NCBI GenBank assembly: GCA_963793465.1 | Contig: CAWCAJ010000002.1 | Coordinates: 219,327-283,326, forward strand | Direction of reading: 5' to 3' | Length of the DNA stretch: 64,000 nucleotides | Source of the DNA: CAJQPP01 sp963793465 | Lineage (GTDB): Bacteria > Planctomycetota > Planctomycetia > Pirellulales > Pirellulaceae | In this document: one piece after another, positions 53,480 through 63,189 of the stretch | Layout: every line of letters starts with the position of its first letter | Numbering within the stretch: the stretch's first letter is position 1 | Notes under the pieces: model-generated | The model's database searches: none | Seen by the model: the letters and a program-made list of their open reading frames with translations, nothing else | Told to the model about the DNA's origin: nothing | Translations under genes and position numbers: made by a program

Positions 53480-54955
53480 TCAGAATGCCCATTGGAATTG
53501 GGTTTGGATAGCCGAGCCCTCGCCATCCAGCAGGGTCGGGGATTGGTACTTGGTATTGCGATACGTGTATTCCAGGCCAATCCGAAACGTCTGGTTGATA
53601 TCCCACAGACAATTGGCGAACACCGTACTGTTTTGGGTGCGTTGTTGAATGGCAACATCCCGATCCAGGGGATCATCGATCCCAAACCCGACGTGACTGT
53701 GCAATCGCTGCGTCCAGTAAAGATACGTCTCAAACCAACCCCCGGTCGAACGAATGGACTGCAATGTCGAATTGGCGGGCGTCAAGGTATCCACATTCAC
53801 AGTCTGCAGGATGCCGGCGTTATAGGTACCCAATCCCTGACCATGAAAAAACTCGCCCGCGAAGCCGAAACCGGGGTTGATGGCCCAGCGAAAATCCATG
53901 CTGATGCCCCATACGTCCGCCTCCACCGAACGCACCAGGGGCTCGGTGGTCCGCAATTGACCCACGACCGAGGAAATCCCCACTTCAAAAGGTTGTCGCG
54001 GCGTCAGGCCCACCACCTGGGGCGTCCCCAGGCCCAGAGCAATCCTTGACTCGAAGTTCGGCCAGCCGTTGTCTTCGCTTAGCCGGAAGGCAGGATCGAT
54101 CGTGGTCGTGATGGGCTCGGACAACGCCATCTGCAAGGTCCATTGGCGATCCCTGGCGGGCTTGATGAATCGCTCCAGACGAATCTGCCCCCGAAAGGAA
54201 TTGCCCCCATTTCCAGACGCTGCCAAAGCCGAAAACGGCAGCACGGTCGGCAAGCCAGGCGCAAACACGTCGAACTGCAAGCCGGCCGCAAACCGCCAAC
54301 GCTCGTTTTTCAGCTCACCAAAGGCCTGCAACGGCAGAATCCCATATTGATCCAAAACCACATTGTCGTTGAAAAACATGACGGTAAATAACCCACCGGA
54401 CTGGAATCCACCAAATTGCGGGCCCGTAAAGGCAGCCCCCAACGTACTCTGTCGCGCGTGGATACTGACGGTGTTTTGATCGAAACCGAGCGGGGAATCG
54501 GGGGCCAAGAAAAACGGCGTGCCGGGTGACACCGCTCGCGGTTCACTGAAAATGGTATCCAGTTTGAAGGCCCCGAAAACGCTGACGTTGAAGTAGGGGC
54601 TGAGCGTCGAGATGCGGGGACATTCGATACAAGGTGCCTCTTTAATCCCACAGCATTGGGCACAGCCATTACAGAATGCGTCGCAGCCCCCGGCAGAAAA
54701 AACATCTCCACCCACAGTGGCCATGCCGGCCGCGGCATCCGGGACTGCTGGGCCATTTTGGGCCGCCAGTTGCTCCTGCAACTGACGCAACTCGGACTCC
54801 AACTCCGTTACCCGATCTGCCAGTTTTGGCTGCTGAGATTCTACCTGTTCAACAAGCGGCGACTGCTGCGACAACAACGGCTTCGACCCACAGCAAGCCA
54901 GGACGATAAAGCAGGTTGAGCACAGGAATCGCATCCTGAAAATTGCCAACCGCAT
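53480..54955 (-). CDS. Outer-membrane porin-like protein with N-terminal Cys cluster
   Basis: The 491-residue protein has a leader (MRLAIFRMRFLCSTCFIVLA) with a possible lipobox ending at Cys 21. A short coiled coil (43-66, 'ADRVTELESELRQLQEQLAA') is of the kind that anchors porins to peptidoglycan in this group. Residues 91-112 hold seven Cys (C-x3-C-x2-C-x2-CC-x6-C-x2-C). The remaining 370 residues are alternating beta strands typical of DcaP/planctomycete porins ('GGLFTVMFFNDNVVLDQYGI', 'FEVGISSVVGQL') and end with a terminal aromatic residue ('TQFQWAF'), the usual outer-membrane insertion signal. Substrate unknown. Confidence 0.82.
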   Translation of the reverse strand: MRLAIFRMRFLCSTCFIVLACCGSKPLLSQQSPLVEQVESQQPKLADRVTELESELRQLQEQLAAQNGPAVPDAAAGMATVGGDVFSAGGCDAFCNGCAQCCGIKEAPCIECPRISTLSPYFNVSVFGAFKLDTIFSEPRAVSPGTPFFLAPDSPLGFDQNTVSIHARQSTLGAAFTGPQFGGFQSGGLFTVMFFNDNVVLDQYGILPLQAFGELKNERWRFAAGLQFDVFAPGLPTVLPFSALAASGNGGNSFRGQIRLERFIKPARDRQWTLQMALSEPITTTIDPAFRLSEDNGWPNFESRIALGLGTPQVVGLTPRQPFEVGISSVVGQLRTTEPLVRSVEADVWGISMDFRWAINPGFGFAGEFFHGQGLGTYNAGILQTVNVDTLTPANSTLQSIRSTGGWFETYLYWTQRLHSHVGFGIDDPLDRDVAIQQRTQNSTVFANCLWDINQTFRIGLEYTYRNTKYQSPTLLDGEGSAIQTQFQWAF

Positions 54956-55367
54956 GGGGTAGCCCCTGAATGTTCGATGACGCGACTGCAGGTTAACGGA
55001 AAATCGTCAAGTTGCGTAATATTGGCATAATCGGCACAATCGGACGAATTCTTCAACAACCGTATTTGCTGGCTCTTGTTTGGCAGCATGCGGCGGATGG
55101 GAAAAGATTGCGTTGGCCCTGTTGCTGCTGAATGGTCAGGTGCCGCTGCAGGCGGGGTCGAAATGGCCGGTTTGAAAGTCGGACGCCCGCCCTGGATTTT
55201 GGCCCGGGGTGGTTGGTTGTAACTGCTTGGGCACTGGGGCAAGTCACGGTGAGGCTCGCTCACTCGCATTGCCTGGCAGAAAATCGCGGCGGGGCGAGAC
55301 TGGCGGATGCTTGGCTACCGACAATCTCGTTTTTACCCAGCCGTGCTTATGAAGGGTCGCTGTGTGT
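54956..55367. other. 412-bp intergenic region
   Basis: This is the 5' region of the porin gene and 3' region of the cytochrome gene on the same strand. No gene or RNA is supported; frames here are short and have no similarity. Confidence 0.4.
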
Positions 55368-56111
55368 CTATCGCCCGCGACGCCCACGGCCATTTCCCAG
55401 ACTGGCTTGGGGATCGTCGCCATCGAATTGGGCCCCCTCCTCAATCCATTTCTTAACAAGGTTCAGGTCCTTTTCCGGAACCTGCGATTTGGGGGGCATG
55501 TCGCCGCTTTCCATCAACTGGAACAGGAGGCTGTCGTCAGGTTTACCTGCAACCACGGAGTCACCGCCAGGAGACCCGGCCATCAGCTTTTCAAAACTGG
55601 ACATGCTGAAGTCACCCTTGGATTGCCGGACATGGCAAGTTCCACAATGCTTAACCAGGATCGGTACGACGGTCGACTTGAAACTGACCACACTTCCAGG
55701 ATCTGGAGGATCGGATTCCTTTTTGGAATCGCCAGCTGCATCGGTTTTGGCGTCCGGGGGAGGATTTTGCGAGCCAAAATCCTCAGGAAAGGGGCTTAGT
55801 TCCTTCAAGTTGACTCCTGCGGCTGCCAGCAGTTCATGGGCCCTGGCAATCCGGCCATGTTCCTTCATCAAGTCTTCTTTGTACTTTGCCTGGTCGTCGG
55901 TGATACAGCGTTCCAGTATCACCTGCGCGGCGTCAATTTTGTTGGCGGCGGGTTGAAACTGCTGGTCCTTGTAAAGCTGGCCCGCTTGTCCAATGTATTC
56001 CTGGATTTTTTCCAGACGCTTGGCGGTCCGGTCTGGCTTGGCGTCTTCCTGAGGGGACGTGACGATTCCCAAAACAAACACGAACGTCAGTACAAAGGAC
56101 CGCATCATCAA
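55368..56111 (-). CDS. Exported c-type cytochrome-domain protein (planctomycete type)
   Basis: The 247-residue protein has a signal peptide (MMMRSFVLTFVFVLGIVTS), a helical segment (about 30-100), a Pro/Asp-rich linker, and a C-terminal planctomycete cytochrome domain. The haem motif 'CGTCH' is at 156-160, 'DFSMSSFEKLMAG' follows, and the probable distal ligand Met is in 'ESGDMPPKSQVPEKDL'. In larger planctomycete proteins this domain precedes DUF1553/DUF1549 modules; here it stands alone. It is a periplasmic electron-transfer or haem protein with unknown partner. Confidence 0.87.
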   Translation of the reverse strand: MMMRSFVLTFVFVLGIVTSPQEDAKPDRTAKRLEKIQEYIGQAGQLYKDQQFQPAANKIDAAQVILERCITDDQAKYKEDLMKEHGRIARAHELLAAAGVNLKELSPFPEDFGSQNPPPDAKTDAAGDSKKESDPPDPGSVVSFKSTVVPILVKHCGTCHVRQSKGDFSMSSFEKLMAGSPGGDSVVAGKPDDSLLFQLMESGDMPPKSQVPEKDLNLVKKWIEEGAQFDGDDPQASLGNGRGRRGR

Positions 56112-56364
56112 TTCACCTCAAGCCGATTCAGGATGTAAGGGTGGACTTCCCTGGGAGGGAATGACTCTCATGGTATCCGCCGGGCGAGGGTTCGTCGGCA
56201 TAAATTTTTGGGGAATGAAAAAGGGCTCGCGGGGGTCTGCCAACCTGTGAGGCAATGTACGAAATCGTATTTCGAAGGTCGTAACGGCACGAGAAAACGG
56301 AGGCCTTCCGGCACACTGGTAGCCGGCAGATCTGAATTCAAAGGCAGTGCTGGAATCACACCGG

Positions 56365-56384
56365 CACTGCTGGGCAAGCCAGTG
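56365..56384. repeat. Degenerate copy of the REP-like palindrome
   Basis: cactg-ctgggcaagc-cagtg followed by gcacccg is the element of 51351-51371 with three stem bases lost on one side. Confidence 0.6.
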
Positions 56385-56420
56385 GCACCCGCCAGAACAG
56401 CCTTGCCAAACCACTGGGCT

Positions 56421-56459
56421 CATTTGCCAACAACATTTGCCAACAACATTTGCCAACAA
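56421..56459. repeat. 13-bp tandem repeat, three copies
   Basis: catttgccaacaa is repeated exactly at 56421-56433, 56434-56446 and 56447-56459, just after the 3' end of the metallophosphatase gene. Confidence 0.95.
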
Positions 56460-56505
56460 GAATCCCTGGATTTGTGGCCTGGCTGTTCCTGCGTCGAACC
56501 CGCGA

Positions 56506-58542
56506 TCACGGATTGACCGGTTGAATGCTGGCAGCTCCGAAGCGGAACACGGTTGCCGCCGGAGTGGAATCGTCCAGCAGGAAGGGCCCCGCCGCGCGGT
56601 CCAGATGCAACAACAACACGGTGCCCTCATCCGAGCGAAAGCGTCGCAGCGGCTGGAATTCCGAGGCGTACCGCACCCGGGTCGACAAACGCACTTCGTC
56701 CAGTTGGCCAGCGAACTGACGGGTCGGACTGCCGGACCCATCGGGGTCGGCCCCGATGTACAAAGGAAGTTGGTTCACGTCCCGCGAGCCTGAACCTGGA
56801 AGGGATGCAACGGGTAGCCCGTTTACAAACAATCGCACCTGTTGACCGTCAAAAACACCGGCCAAATGGGTCCATTGGTTCAATGGAACCCTTTCCGTCG
56901 ACTTGGGGCTAACGTACTTGCCTTGCAAGTGCACATCGAATTGCGGTAGGCCATCGTGCAGAAACAAGGCGTACTCGGAAGATTGCGTCTTGGCCACGAC
57001 CGCGCGACTGCCATCCAGTTCCGTGGGATAAATCCAGGCCTCCAAAGTAAACGGACCTTGTGGCAAAGGCACAGCGGACGATGACACGCGGGCGCAATCG
57101 CTGCGAATATCAAAAACCTCGCGTCGAATGCTCTCAGTTTGTGTTCCCCCCAATGTCAAGCAATGGCCCAGATCATCCTGGAAGGTCCCGGCAGGGAAGG
57201 GCTGCAGCTGTAAATCCACGGAAACGGGCACGGCGGGCATGCGGATTCGCGCGGCATCATGCAGGTAGTCGATGTTCATTTCCAGAGCTGGCATCGTGAA
57301 GTCCTGCCAGGGATCCTGCTGGCCGGCTGGCATAGCGGAACTGTCTTGCCGATAAAAATAGAACTCCATCCCGTCTGTCTTTCCCGGTGGGATGATGATG
57401 TGTTGGTGATCCGGGGCCACTCGCCAATCGGCGCCAACTTTGGGAGTCAGCGATACTTCCAGGGGATGCTTGCCCGGGTTGGGGATCGAGACGCGGTAGG
57501 GGCGACGCACAGCGCCCTCCAGCGAGATGGGCAGAGCCTCGTCCAGGCGTTGGGGCCGCATGGTTCGTACGCTTTGCACATCGGTCAGGAATTCCGGGGC
57601 AAAGCGTTTGGGATCCATGACGGCGCCCACCGGAACGGTGGCCATCGAATACCCGTCCGGTCGCACCGTCACGACATTGAAGTGATGCAAATAGCCTACT
57701 TCGGGCAAATCGGCGCTCAGGTGTCCGCCGGTAGTGGCCAATGCGTAATAGTCGATACCGTCTTGTGGATCGAACCGCATGCGGTGAATATGCCCCCCAA
57801 ACACGGCCTGCACATTACCTGCTTCCAACAGCAGTTGATGCACCGCGGGCCAGTTTCCACCTGTATAGCCACCACCAATCCAGCGTGGGTGGTGCAAGGC
57901 CACAAATACCCTGGGCAGTTCCCGGAAGTTGTGCAAAGCCTGTTTCAGGAAATCGATCTGGTCGGCGCTCATGGTCTGCAGGCGGCCTTGATTAAAACCT
58001 TTCTCGCCCGTCTGCAGGTCACCCTCGTCGGAGAACAGCACAATGAAGCCGGTGTTTTTGTGCTGGAACGAATACCACAACGGACCAAAAGTCAGCTCGT
58101 AGTTCTGCTCGTGATGTTGGCGGGGTCGTTGCGGATCCTTGAAGTCCCAGTAGATGTCATGGTTGCCGGCCACCGGAAACCAGGGCATCGACAGACCGTT
58201 CATGATCTGTTTGAACTCGTCGGCCTCGATTTGCCACTCCGTGGGCCGGTTGTATCCCTGAATCAGGTCACCCACGGTCAATACGAAATCGGGGTCCATC
58301 AAGTTCGTATCCTCGACGGCCTGCTTGAGGACTTTGAGCCCTTCGCGATCACCGCCAGTGCGATCACCGTAAATTATGAACTGGAATGCTTCTTCAGCGG
58401 CTGGCAAAGGCAACGCCGAGGGGTTTTCCCGAGTTGTAAAAATGCCATCGGAAGTCTGCACGATGGAACGTTGCGCCTGCAGGGACGCCAGCGAGTGGCA
58501 ATTGATTAACCCGGCAAGCAGGCAAATGAGGGTTGGTTTCAT
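56506..58542 (-). CDS. Metallophosphatase with C-terminal LamG-like domain, exported
   Basis: The 678-residue protein starts at ATG 58542 with a signal peptide (MKPTLICLLAGLINCHSLAS). The calcineurin-like phosphoesterase domain (about 45-300) shows all metal-binding blocks: 'FIIYGDRTGG', 'VLTVGDLIQGYN', 'VAGNHDIYWD', 'VALHHPRWIGGG' and 'VFGGHIHRMRFD'. A beta-sandwich linker follows. The last 200 residues form a LamG/concanavalin-like domain ('FTLEAWIYPTELDGSRAVVA', 'QWTHLAGVFDGQQVRLFVNG', 'QFAGQLDEVRLS'), probably binding carbohydrate. The substrate is unknown. Periplasmic or surface location is likely. Confidence 0.92.
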   Translation of the reverse strand: MKPTLICLLAGLINCHSLASLQAQRSIVQTSDGIFTTRENPSALPLPAAEEAFQFIIYGDRTGGDREGLKVLKQAVEDTNLMDPDFVLTVGDLIQGYNRPTEWQIEADEFKQIMNGLSMPWFPVAGNHDIYWDFKDPQRPRQHHEQNYELTFGPLWYSFQHKNTGFIVLFSDEGDLQTGEKGFNQGRLQTMSADQIDFLKQALHNFRELPRVFVALHHPRWIGGGYTGGNWPAVHQLLLEAGNVQAVFGGHIHRMRFDPQDGIDYYALATTGGHLSADLPEVGYLHHFNVVTVRPDGYSMATVPVGAVMDPKRFAPEFLTDVQSVRTMRPQRLDEALPISLEGAVRRPYRVSIPNPGKHPLEVSLTPKVGADWRVAPDHQHIIIPPGKTDGMEFYFYRQDSSAMPAGQQDPWQDFTMPALEMNIDYLHDAARIRMPAVPVSVDLQLQPFPAGTFQDDLGHCLTLGGTQTESIRREVFDIRSDCARVSSSAVPLPQGPFTLEAWIYPTELDGSRAVVAKTQSSEYALFLHDGLPQFDVHLQGKYVSPKSTERVPLNQWTHLAGVFDGQQVRLFVNGLPVASLPGSGSRDVNQLPLYIGADPDGSGSPTRQFAGQLDEVRLSTRVRYASEFQPLRRFRSDEGTVLLLHLDRAAGPFLLDDSTPAATVFRFGAASIQPVNP

Positions 58543-58792
58543 GGTTGATGGCGTGATGGGTAGGGTCGTCAATAGGGTTGGAAGCAGCCCCTTATCTTAA
58601 TGAAAGATCATCGTGGGATTGTGAATTTGAGATGAAAAACCAGCAGAGCGGTGATGTTGCTGCTTTTACCAGTGCCTTGGGGGCCTATGGAGTGACAACC
58701 GGGCACCGGACCACCGGCAAACGTGTTAGACTCTGGCTTGGCGGACATTCGAACTGTGGCTTGGCAGTGACTTGTAGACAGGAAGGCAGATC

Positions 58793-60575
58793 ATGCGTGC
58801 TCGATGCTGGCTGTTAAGGAGTAATTTGGTGATGGGATGCGGATGGACGTTGTGCCTCTGCCTGGCGACGGCAGCCACGGCTCAACAAACCACCGCGCGT
58901 GTTTCACCGGAATCTGCCAGGCATGCCGCGGAAGTTTCGGTAGCCATCAACCCCGTGAATCTGGACAATTTTGTTGCCGGCAGCTTGTTGCGAGGTTACC
59001 CCGAGTCGCCGGCACCGAATGCCAGCTTTTTCACCCTGGATGGAGGCCGCACCTGGGACACCGCGGTTGTACCGAATCCGGATGATCGCACGCAGGGTGA
59101 CGATGTGGTGCTGTTTCGCGCCGATGGTACCTGCGTGCATGCCTTCATCAGCTTCAAGGGACTGTGGCAGGAATTTCCTGAAAAGGCGGCCAGCGGGATC
59201 CTGCTGTGCCGGTCCGTGGATGGCGGCAAGACCTGGAGCGATCAAACCACCGTGGTCGACCATCTCAACACCAAATCGCCCATGGAGGATAAACCCTGGC
59301 TGGTCTTTGATCGCCAACGCAACTCGCCACATTTCAACAGCCTGTATTGCAGCTGGACTCGCTTTGACCGCTACGGAAGCGATGATCCTCAGGATACCAG
59401 CCAGATCCTGTTCGCCCGCAGCCGTGACGGAGGCGAGAACTTTGATCCGGTGATTCGAATCTCGGATCAACCCGGGGATTGCCTGGACGATGACAACACG
59501 CTGGAAGGGGCCGTGCCCTGCGTGGACGTGGACGGCAACGTGTACGTCGTTTGGGCAGGGCCGCGGGGACTGGAATTGGATCAGTCCAACGATGGCGGCA
59601 AAACTTTTGGCCAGGACCGGGTGATCATGGACATGCCGGGGGGATGGTCCAGCGATGTGCAGGGGATCGGGCGGCATAACGGGATGCCTGTCACCGGCGT
59701 GGACCATTCACAGGGCACTTACCGCGACAGTCTGTATGTGAACTGGATCGATGAACGCAACCAGGACAAGGATGTCTTCCTGACCTATTCCCGGGACAAG
59801 GGGGTCACCTGGAGCGAGCCGGTACGCGTCAACGATGACGATTCCGATCGCGATCAGTTCTTTACCTGGATGGCCGTGGATCCGCTGGATGGCTCTGTGA
59901 ATATCGCCTTTTACGACCGACGCGACACCACGGGAACCGGCACGCGTTTGACCTTGTGCCGCAGCATCGACGGCGGTCAGTCCTTTACCAACCTGCCTGT
60001 CAATTTCCCCGAGTTTGAAACCCGCGAAAGTGTCTTTTTCGGGGACTACATTGGCATCGATGCCCAACGGGGCCGGGTGGTGATTTCGTTCATGAACTTT
60101 ACCAACCCGAACAAGCAGGAAATATCGGCGGCCGTTTTTGACTTTCGACCCGGGACGCTGGAGTTACTGGAGGAAACCGAACGTGGCAACGGCGATCAGG
60201 CGGACTACATCACGGTGCAACATATCCTGATTGGGTTCCAGGGCTCGGTCGGCGACAAGGTCATTGAGCGTACCCGGGACGAGGCCCAGACATTGGCCCA
60301 AGAAATACTGCAACGTGCCCGACAGGGAGAAGATTTCGATGCCCTGGTTCAGGCCCACACGGACGACGAACATCCGGGAATTTACCGGATGGCCAATTTT
60401 TTCTCGGCACCGGATATGACGCCGGAAACGGTGGCAGACAAGGTTTTTCCCCGCGCGGATGGTCCCGGCTTTTGGAGATGTCGGTTTTCCCCTTGCGGTA
60501 GGTGAAATCGGCATGGCAAACTATGACCCTCAGACCAGCAAGTACGGCTGGCACATCATCAAACGGATTCAATGA
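58793..60575 (+). CDS. Asp-box (sialidase-like) propeller fused to a parvulin domain, frameshifted near the end
   Basis: The ATG at 58793 follows GGAAGG; a leader (ending ATAATAQQ) comes first. Residues about 40-430 form a BNR/Asp-box beta-propeller with at least five boxes ('LDGGRTWD', 'SVDGGKTWSD', 'SRDGGENFD', 'SNDGGKTFG', 'SIDGGQSF'). From about 460 there is a parvulin-type PPIase segment ('YITVQHILIGFQGSVGDKVI', 'RTRDEAQTLAQEILQRARQG'). At about 60460 the frame shifts. The original frame stops at 60505, whereas the other frame gives the expected end 'MVPAFGDVGFPLAVGEIGMA' and 'YGWHIIKRI', stopping at 60575. Sialidase catalytic residues could not be confirmed, so substrate cleavage is not claimed. 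Confidence 0.82.
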
Positions 60576-60593
60576 TCGACGACGAGAGAACGG

Positions 60594-61099
60594 ATGCACC
60601 GCAAACCACTGCTCCTGTTGGGCCTGAGTTTATTGTTCGGCTTTCTGATTGCCGGCTGCGCCACGCAAAAATTCCATGTGCCGGAACTGGTTGAAAATTC
60701 GCAGGTGCTGGAAAACGGAGAGCCCAGCCACATCACCGTGCAACACATCCTGATCGGTTTTCAGGGCTCGCTGAAAGACAAGGATATTCGGCGAACGCGT
60801 ACCGAAGCGGAGCTGTTGGCATTGGACCTGCTGAAAGCGCGGAATCGGGTGAAAACTTCGCCAAACTGGTCCGCGATTACACCGATGATTCGCCGCCGGG
60901 GATCTATCATTTGGCCAATACCGGTCAATCCGCCGATATGAAATCCATGCAGTCCGAACAGAACGTATTCCCGCGTAGCGGTATGGTGCCGGCTTTCGGC
61001 GATGTCGGTTTTCCGTTGAGGGTGGGCGAGATCGGCATCTCCACCTACGACCCTCAAAGCAGCCCCTATGGTTGGCACATCATCAAACGCTTGCGGTAG
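60594..61099 (+). CDS. Parvulin-type PPIase lipoprotein, frameshifted
   Basis: The start is at ATG 60594 (18 bp after the preceding stop). A lipoprotein leader (MHRKPLLLLGLSLLFGFLIAGC; Cys 22) precedes 'HITVQHILIGFQGSLKDKDI', nearly identical to the parvulin part of the upstream gene. At about 60835 one base is missing (aaagcgcgg where aaacgcgcgg is expected). The other frame then gives 'AESGENFAKLVRDYTDDSPP', 'GMVPAFGDVGFPLRVGEIGI' and 'PYGWHIIKRLR', ending at 61099. It is a tandem paralogue of the upstream parvulin domain, and probably a membrane-attached foldase if the frame is restored. Confidence 0.8.
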
Positions 61100-61246
61100 A
61101 CGTTGCCCCGGCAGCTACGAGACCACGGATGGCCAATCCGGTTGCAGGGTTCCCGCAATTCTGGCCACCACGCACTCGGGTCCAAAGCACCGTATTTTCG
61201 GTTACCATGTTCTGCTTCCCTTTCGCCATCAGGAAGCCGGACCAGC

Positions 61247-63094
61247 ATGACACTCTCACTCGCCGACTACATGATCATTGCGGCATACCTGCTGGTGACG
61301 TTGGCCATCGGTATTCTCTTCAGTCGGCGGGCCGGTCGCAGTCTGAATGAGTTTTTTATTTCGGGCCGCGCTTTACCCTGGTGGATCGCCGGCACCAGCA
61401 TGGTGGCTACCACGTTTGCCGCCGACACACCGTTGGCAGTTACCGGCATCGTGATCAAGGAGGGGTTGGCCGGCAACTGGATCTGGTGGGCGTTTGCGGC
61501 GGGCGGCATGATCACGGTATTCGTCTATGCGCGACTTTGGCGTCGCAGTGAAGTTGTCACCGATGTGGAATTGGTCGAGCTGCGATACGGCGGCAAACCC
61601 GCGGCTGCCTTACGCGGCATCCGCGCCGTCTATGTGGCGCTGCTGGTCAACGCCATCATCATCGGTTGGGTGTGCGGCGCGATGCTCACTTTCTTTGAGG
61701 CCACGCTGTTTGCCGACGTGGCCCAGTCCACACACCGCCAATGGTGGTTATTGATCGGTTGTCTGATGATCGTCGGCCTGTATACCACGCTGTCCGGCAT
61801 GTGGGGCGTGGCTTTTGCCGACATGCTGCAGTTCGTATTGGCCATGTTGGGCTGTGTGTTGTTGGCCATCATCGCAGTGAAACATGTCGGGGGGGTGGAT
61901 TTGCTGCGGGAGAAAGTTACCGCCCAGTTCGAGGGTGGCGAACAGGCACTGCACTTTCTGCCCAGCTTTTCCGGCGACAATGCCTGGATGCCCTTGCACG
62001 CGTTCCTGATCGTGGCTGGAATGCAATGGTGGGCCACCTGGTATCCAGGTGCAGAACCCGGGGGGGGTGGCTATGTGGTGCAACGCATGGCTGCCTGCAA
62101 GGACGAACGCCACAGCCTGTTGGCTACTCTGTGGTTCCAAATCGCCCATTATTGCCTGCGACCCTGGCCCTGGATCATGGTGGCCTTTGTGGCCCTGGCC
62201 ATGTACCCCGAACTGCGAGTCAATACTTGGCCGAAAAATCATTCGATCCTGGCAAGGGTTATCCCATGGTGATCCGCGACCTGGCACCCGCGGGGTTGCG
62301 GGGGTTGATGCTGGTGACGTTCTTTGCCGCCTTCATGTCAACCATCAGCACGCAAATGAACTGGGGTGCCTCGTACCTGGTCCGGGACGTGTACCAACGA
62401 TTCCTGAAGCCCCGGGCCAGTGATCGGCACTACGCCAACGCTTCTCGGTTGGCGTCGCTGCTGGTCTTGCTCTGCGGCGGTGTCGCCACCTGGCTGATGA
62501 AAGACTTCTCCATCGACACGATCTGGCAAATTCTATTGTCCTTGGGTGCCGGGACCGGCCTGGTATTTATGCTGCGTTGGTTCTGGTGGCGAATCAACGC
62601 CTGGAGCGAAATCGTGGCCATGTTGGCATCGCTGGTATTCTTTTTGCTGGTTGGGGTGGCACCAAAAGCTACGCTCAAATCCAATGGTCATTCTCAGGCC
62701 CCGGTTTCCCGAACCTGCACATCCTGACGGTGTCCTCGCCGCAACTGAAGATTCTCGTGGTTGCCTTCGCCTCCGTCGCCTGCTGGCTGATTGCCACGCT
62801 GTGCACGCCTCCCGAATCCATGAACAAACTGCAGGATTTCTACCGCCGGGTTCGCCCCGGCGGCCCGGGATGAAACCTGTAGCTCGTGAGTGTCCGGGAG
62901 TCCATGTGGATCAGGATCTGGGGCTTTCCCTGGTCCCAGCGTTTTTTGCCGCCGGTTTGATCTATAGCGTCCTGCCCATGACGGGCTTTTTGATCTTTGG
63001 CGATTACGCCTCCGCACTCTCCAGCGCGGCCGTGGCAGCCGTTTGCGGCGTGATCACCATCAGGATGACGCGACGACTGACGAGCGGGAGTTAG
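61247..63094 (+). CDS. Sodium:solute symporter (SSS family), several frameshifts
   Basis: The gene is read from ATG 61247 (MTLSLADYMIIAAYLLVTLA). N-terminal helices carry family motifs 'GRALPWWIAGTSMVATTFAA' and 'IWWAFAAGGMITVFVYARLW', 'LYTTLSGMWGVAFADMLQFV', and 'MQWWATWYPGAEPGGGGYVV'. A missing base near 62222 moves the frame. The next frame continues 'YPMVIRDLAPAGLRGLMLVT' and 'FFAAFMSTISTQMNWGASYL'. Another change near 62665 leads to 'YAQIQWSFSGPGFPNLHILT', and one at about 62873 to the last helices ('LVPAFFAAGLIYSVLPMTGF'), ending at 63094. Joined, it is a typical large SSS transporter importing a sugar or organic acid with Na+. As sequenced it would yield only the first half. Confidence 0.82.
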
Positions 63095-63189
63095 CCTGAT
63101 CGGCAGGCCATCGATTATTAGAGGATTGCGATTGCGTCACGGGGGCCTGCGGGTGCAGGTGCCGCACAAAGTACTCCCATTTCAGTTGG

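Larger units (their letters stand above)
56112..56505. other. 394-bp intergenic region with repeats
   Basis: It holds the degenerate palindrome at 56365-56384 and a 13-bp triplicate at 56421-56459. No gene is seen. Confidence 0.5.
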
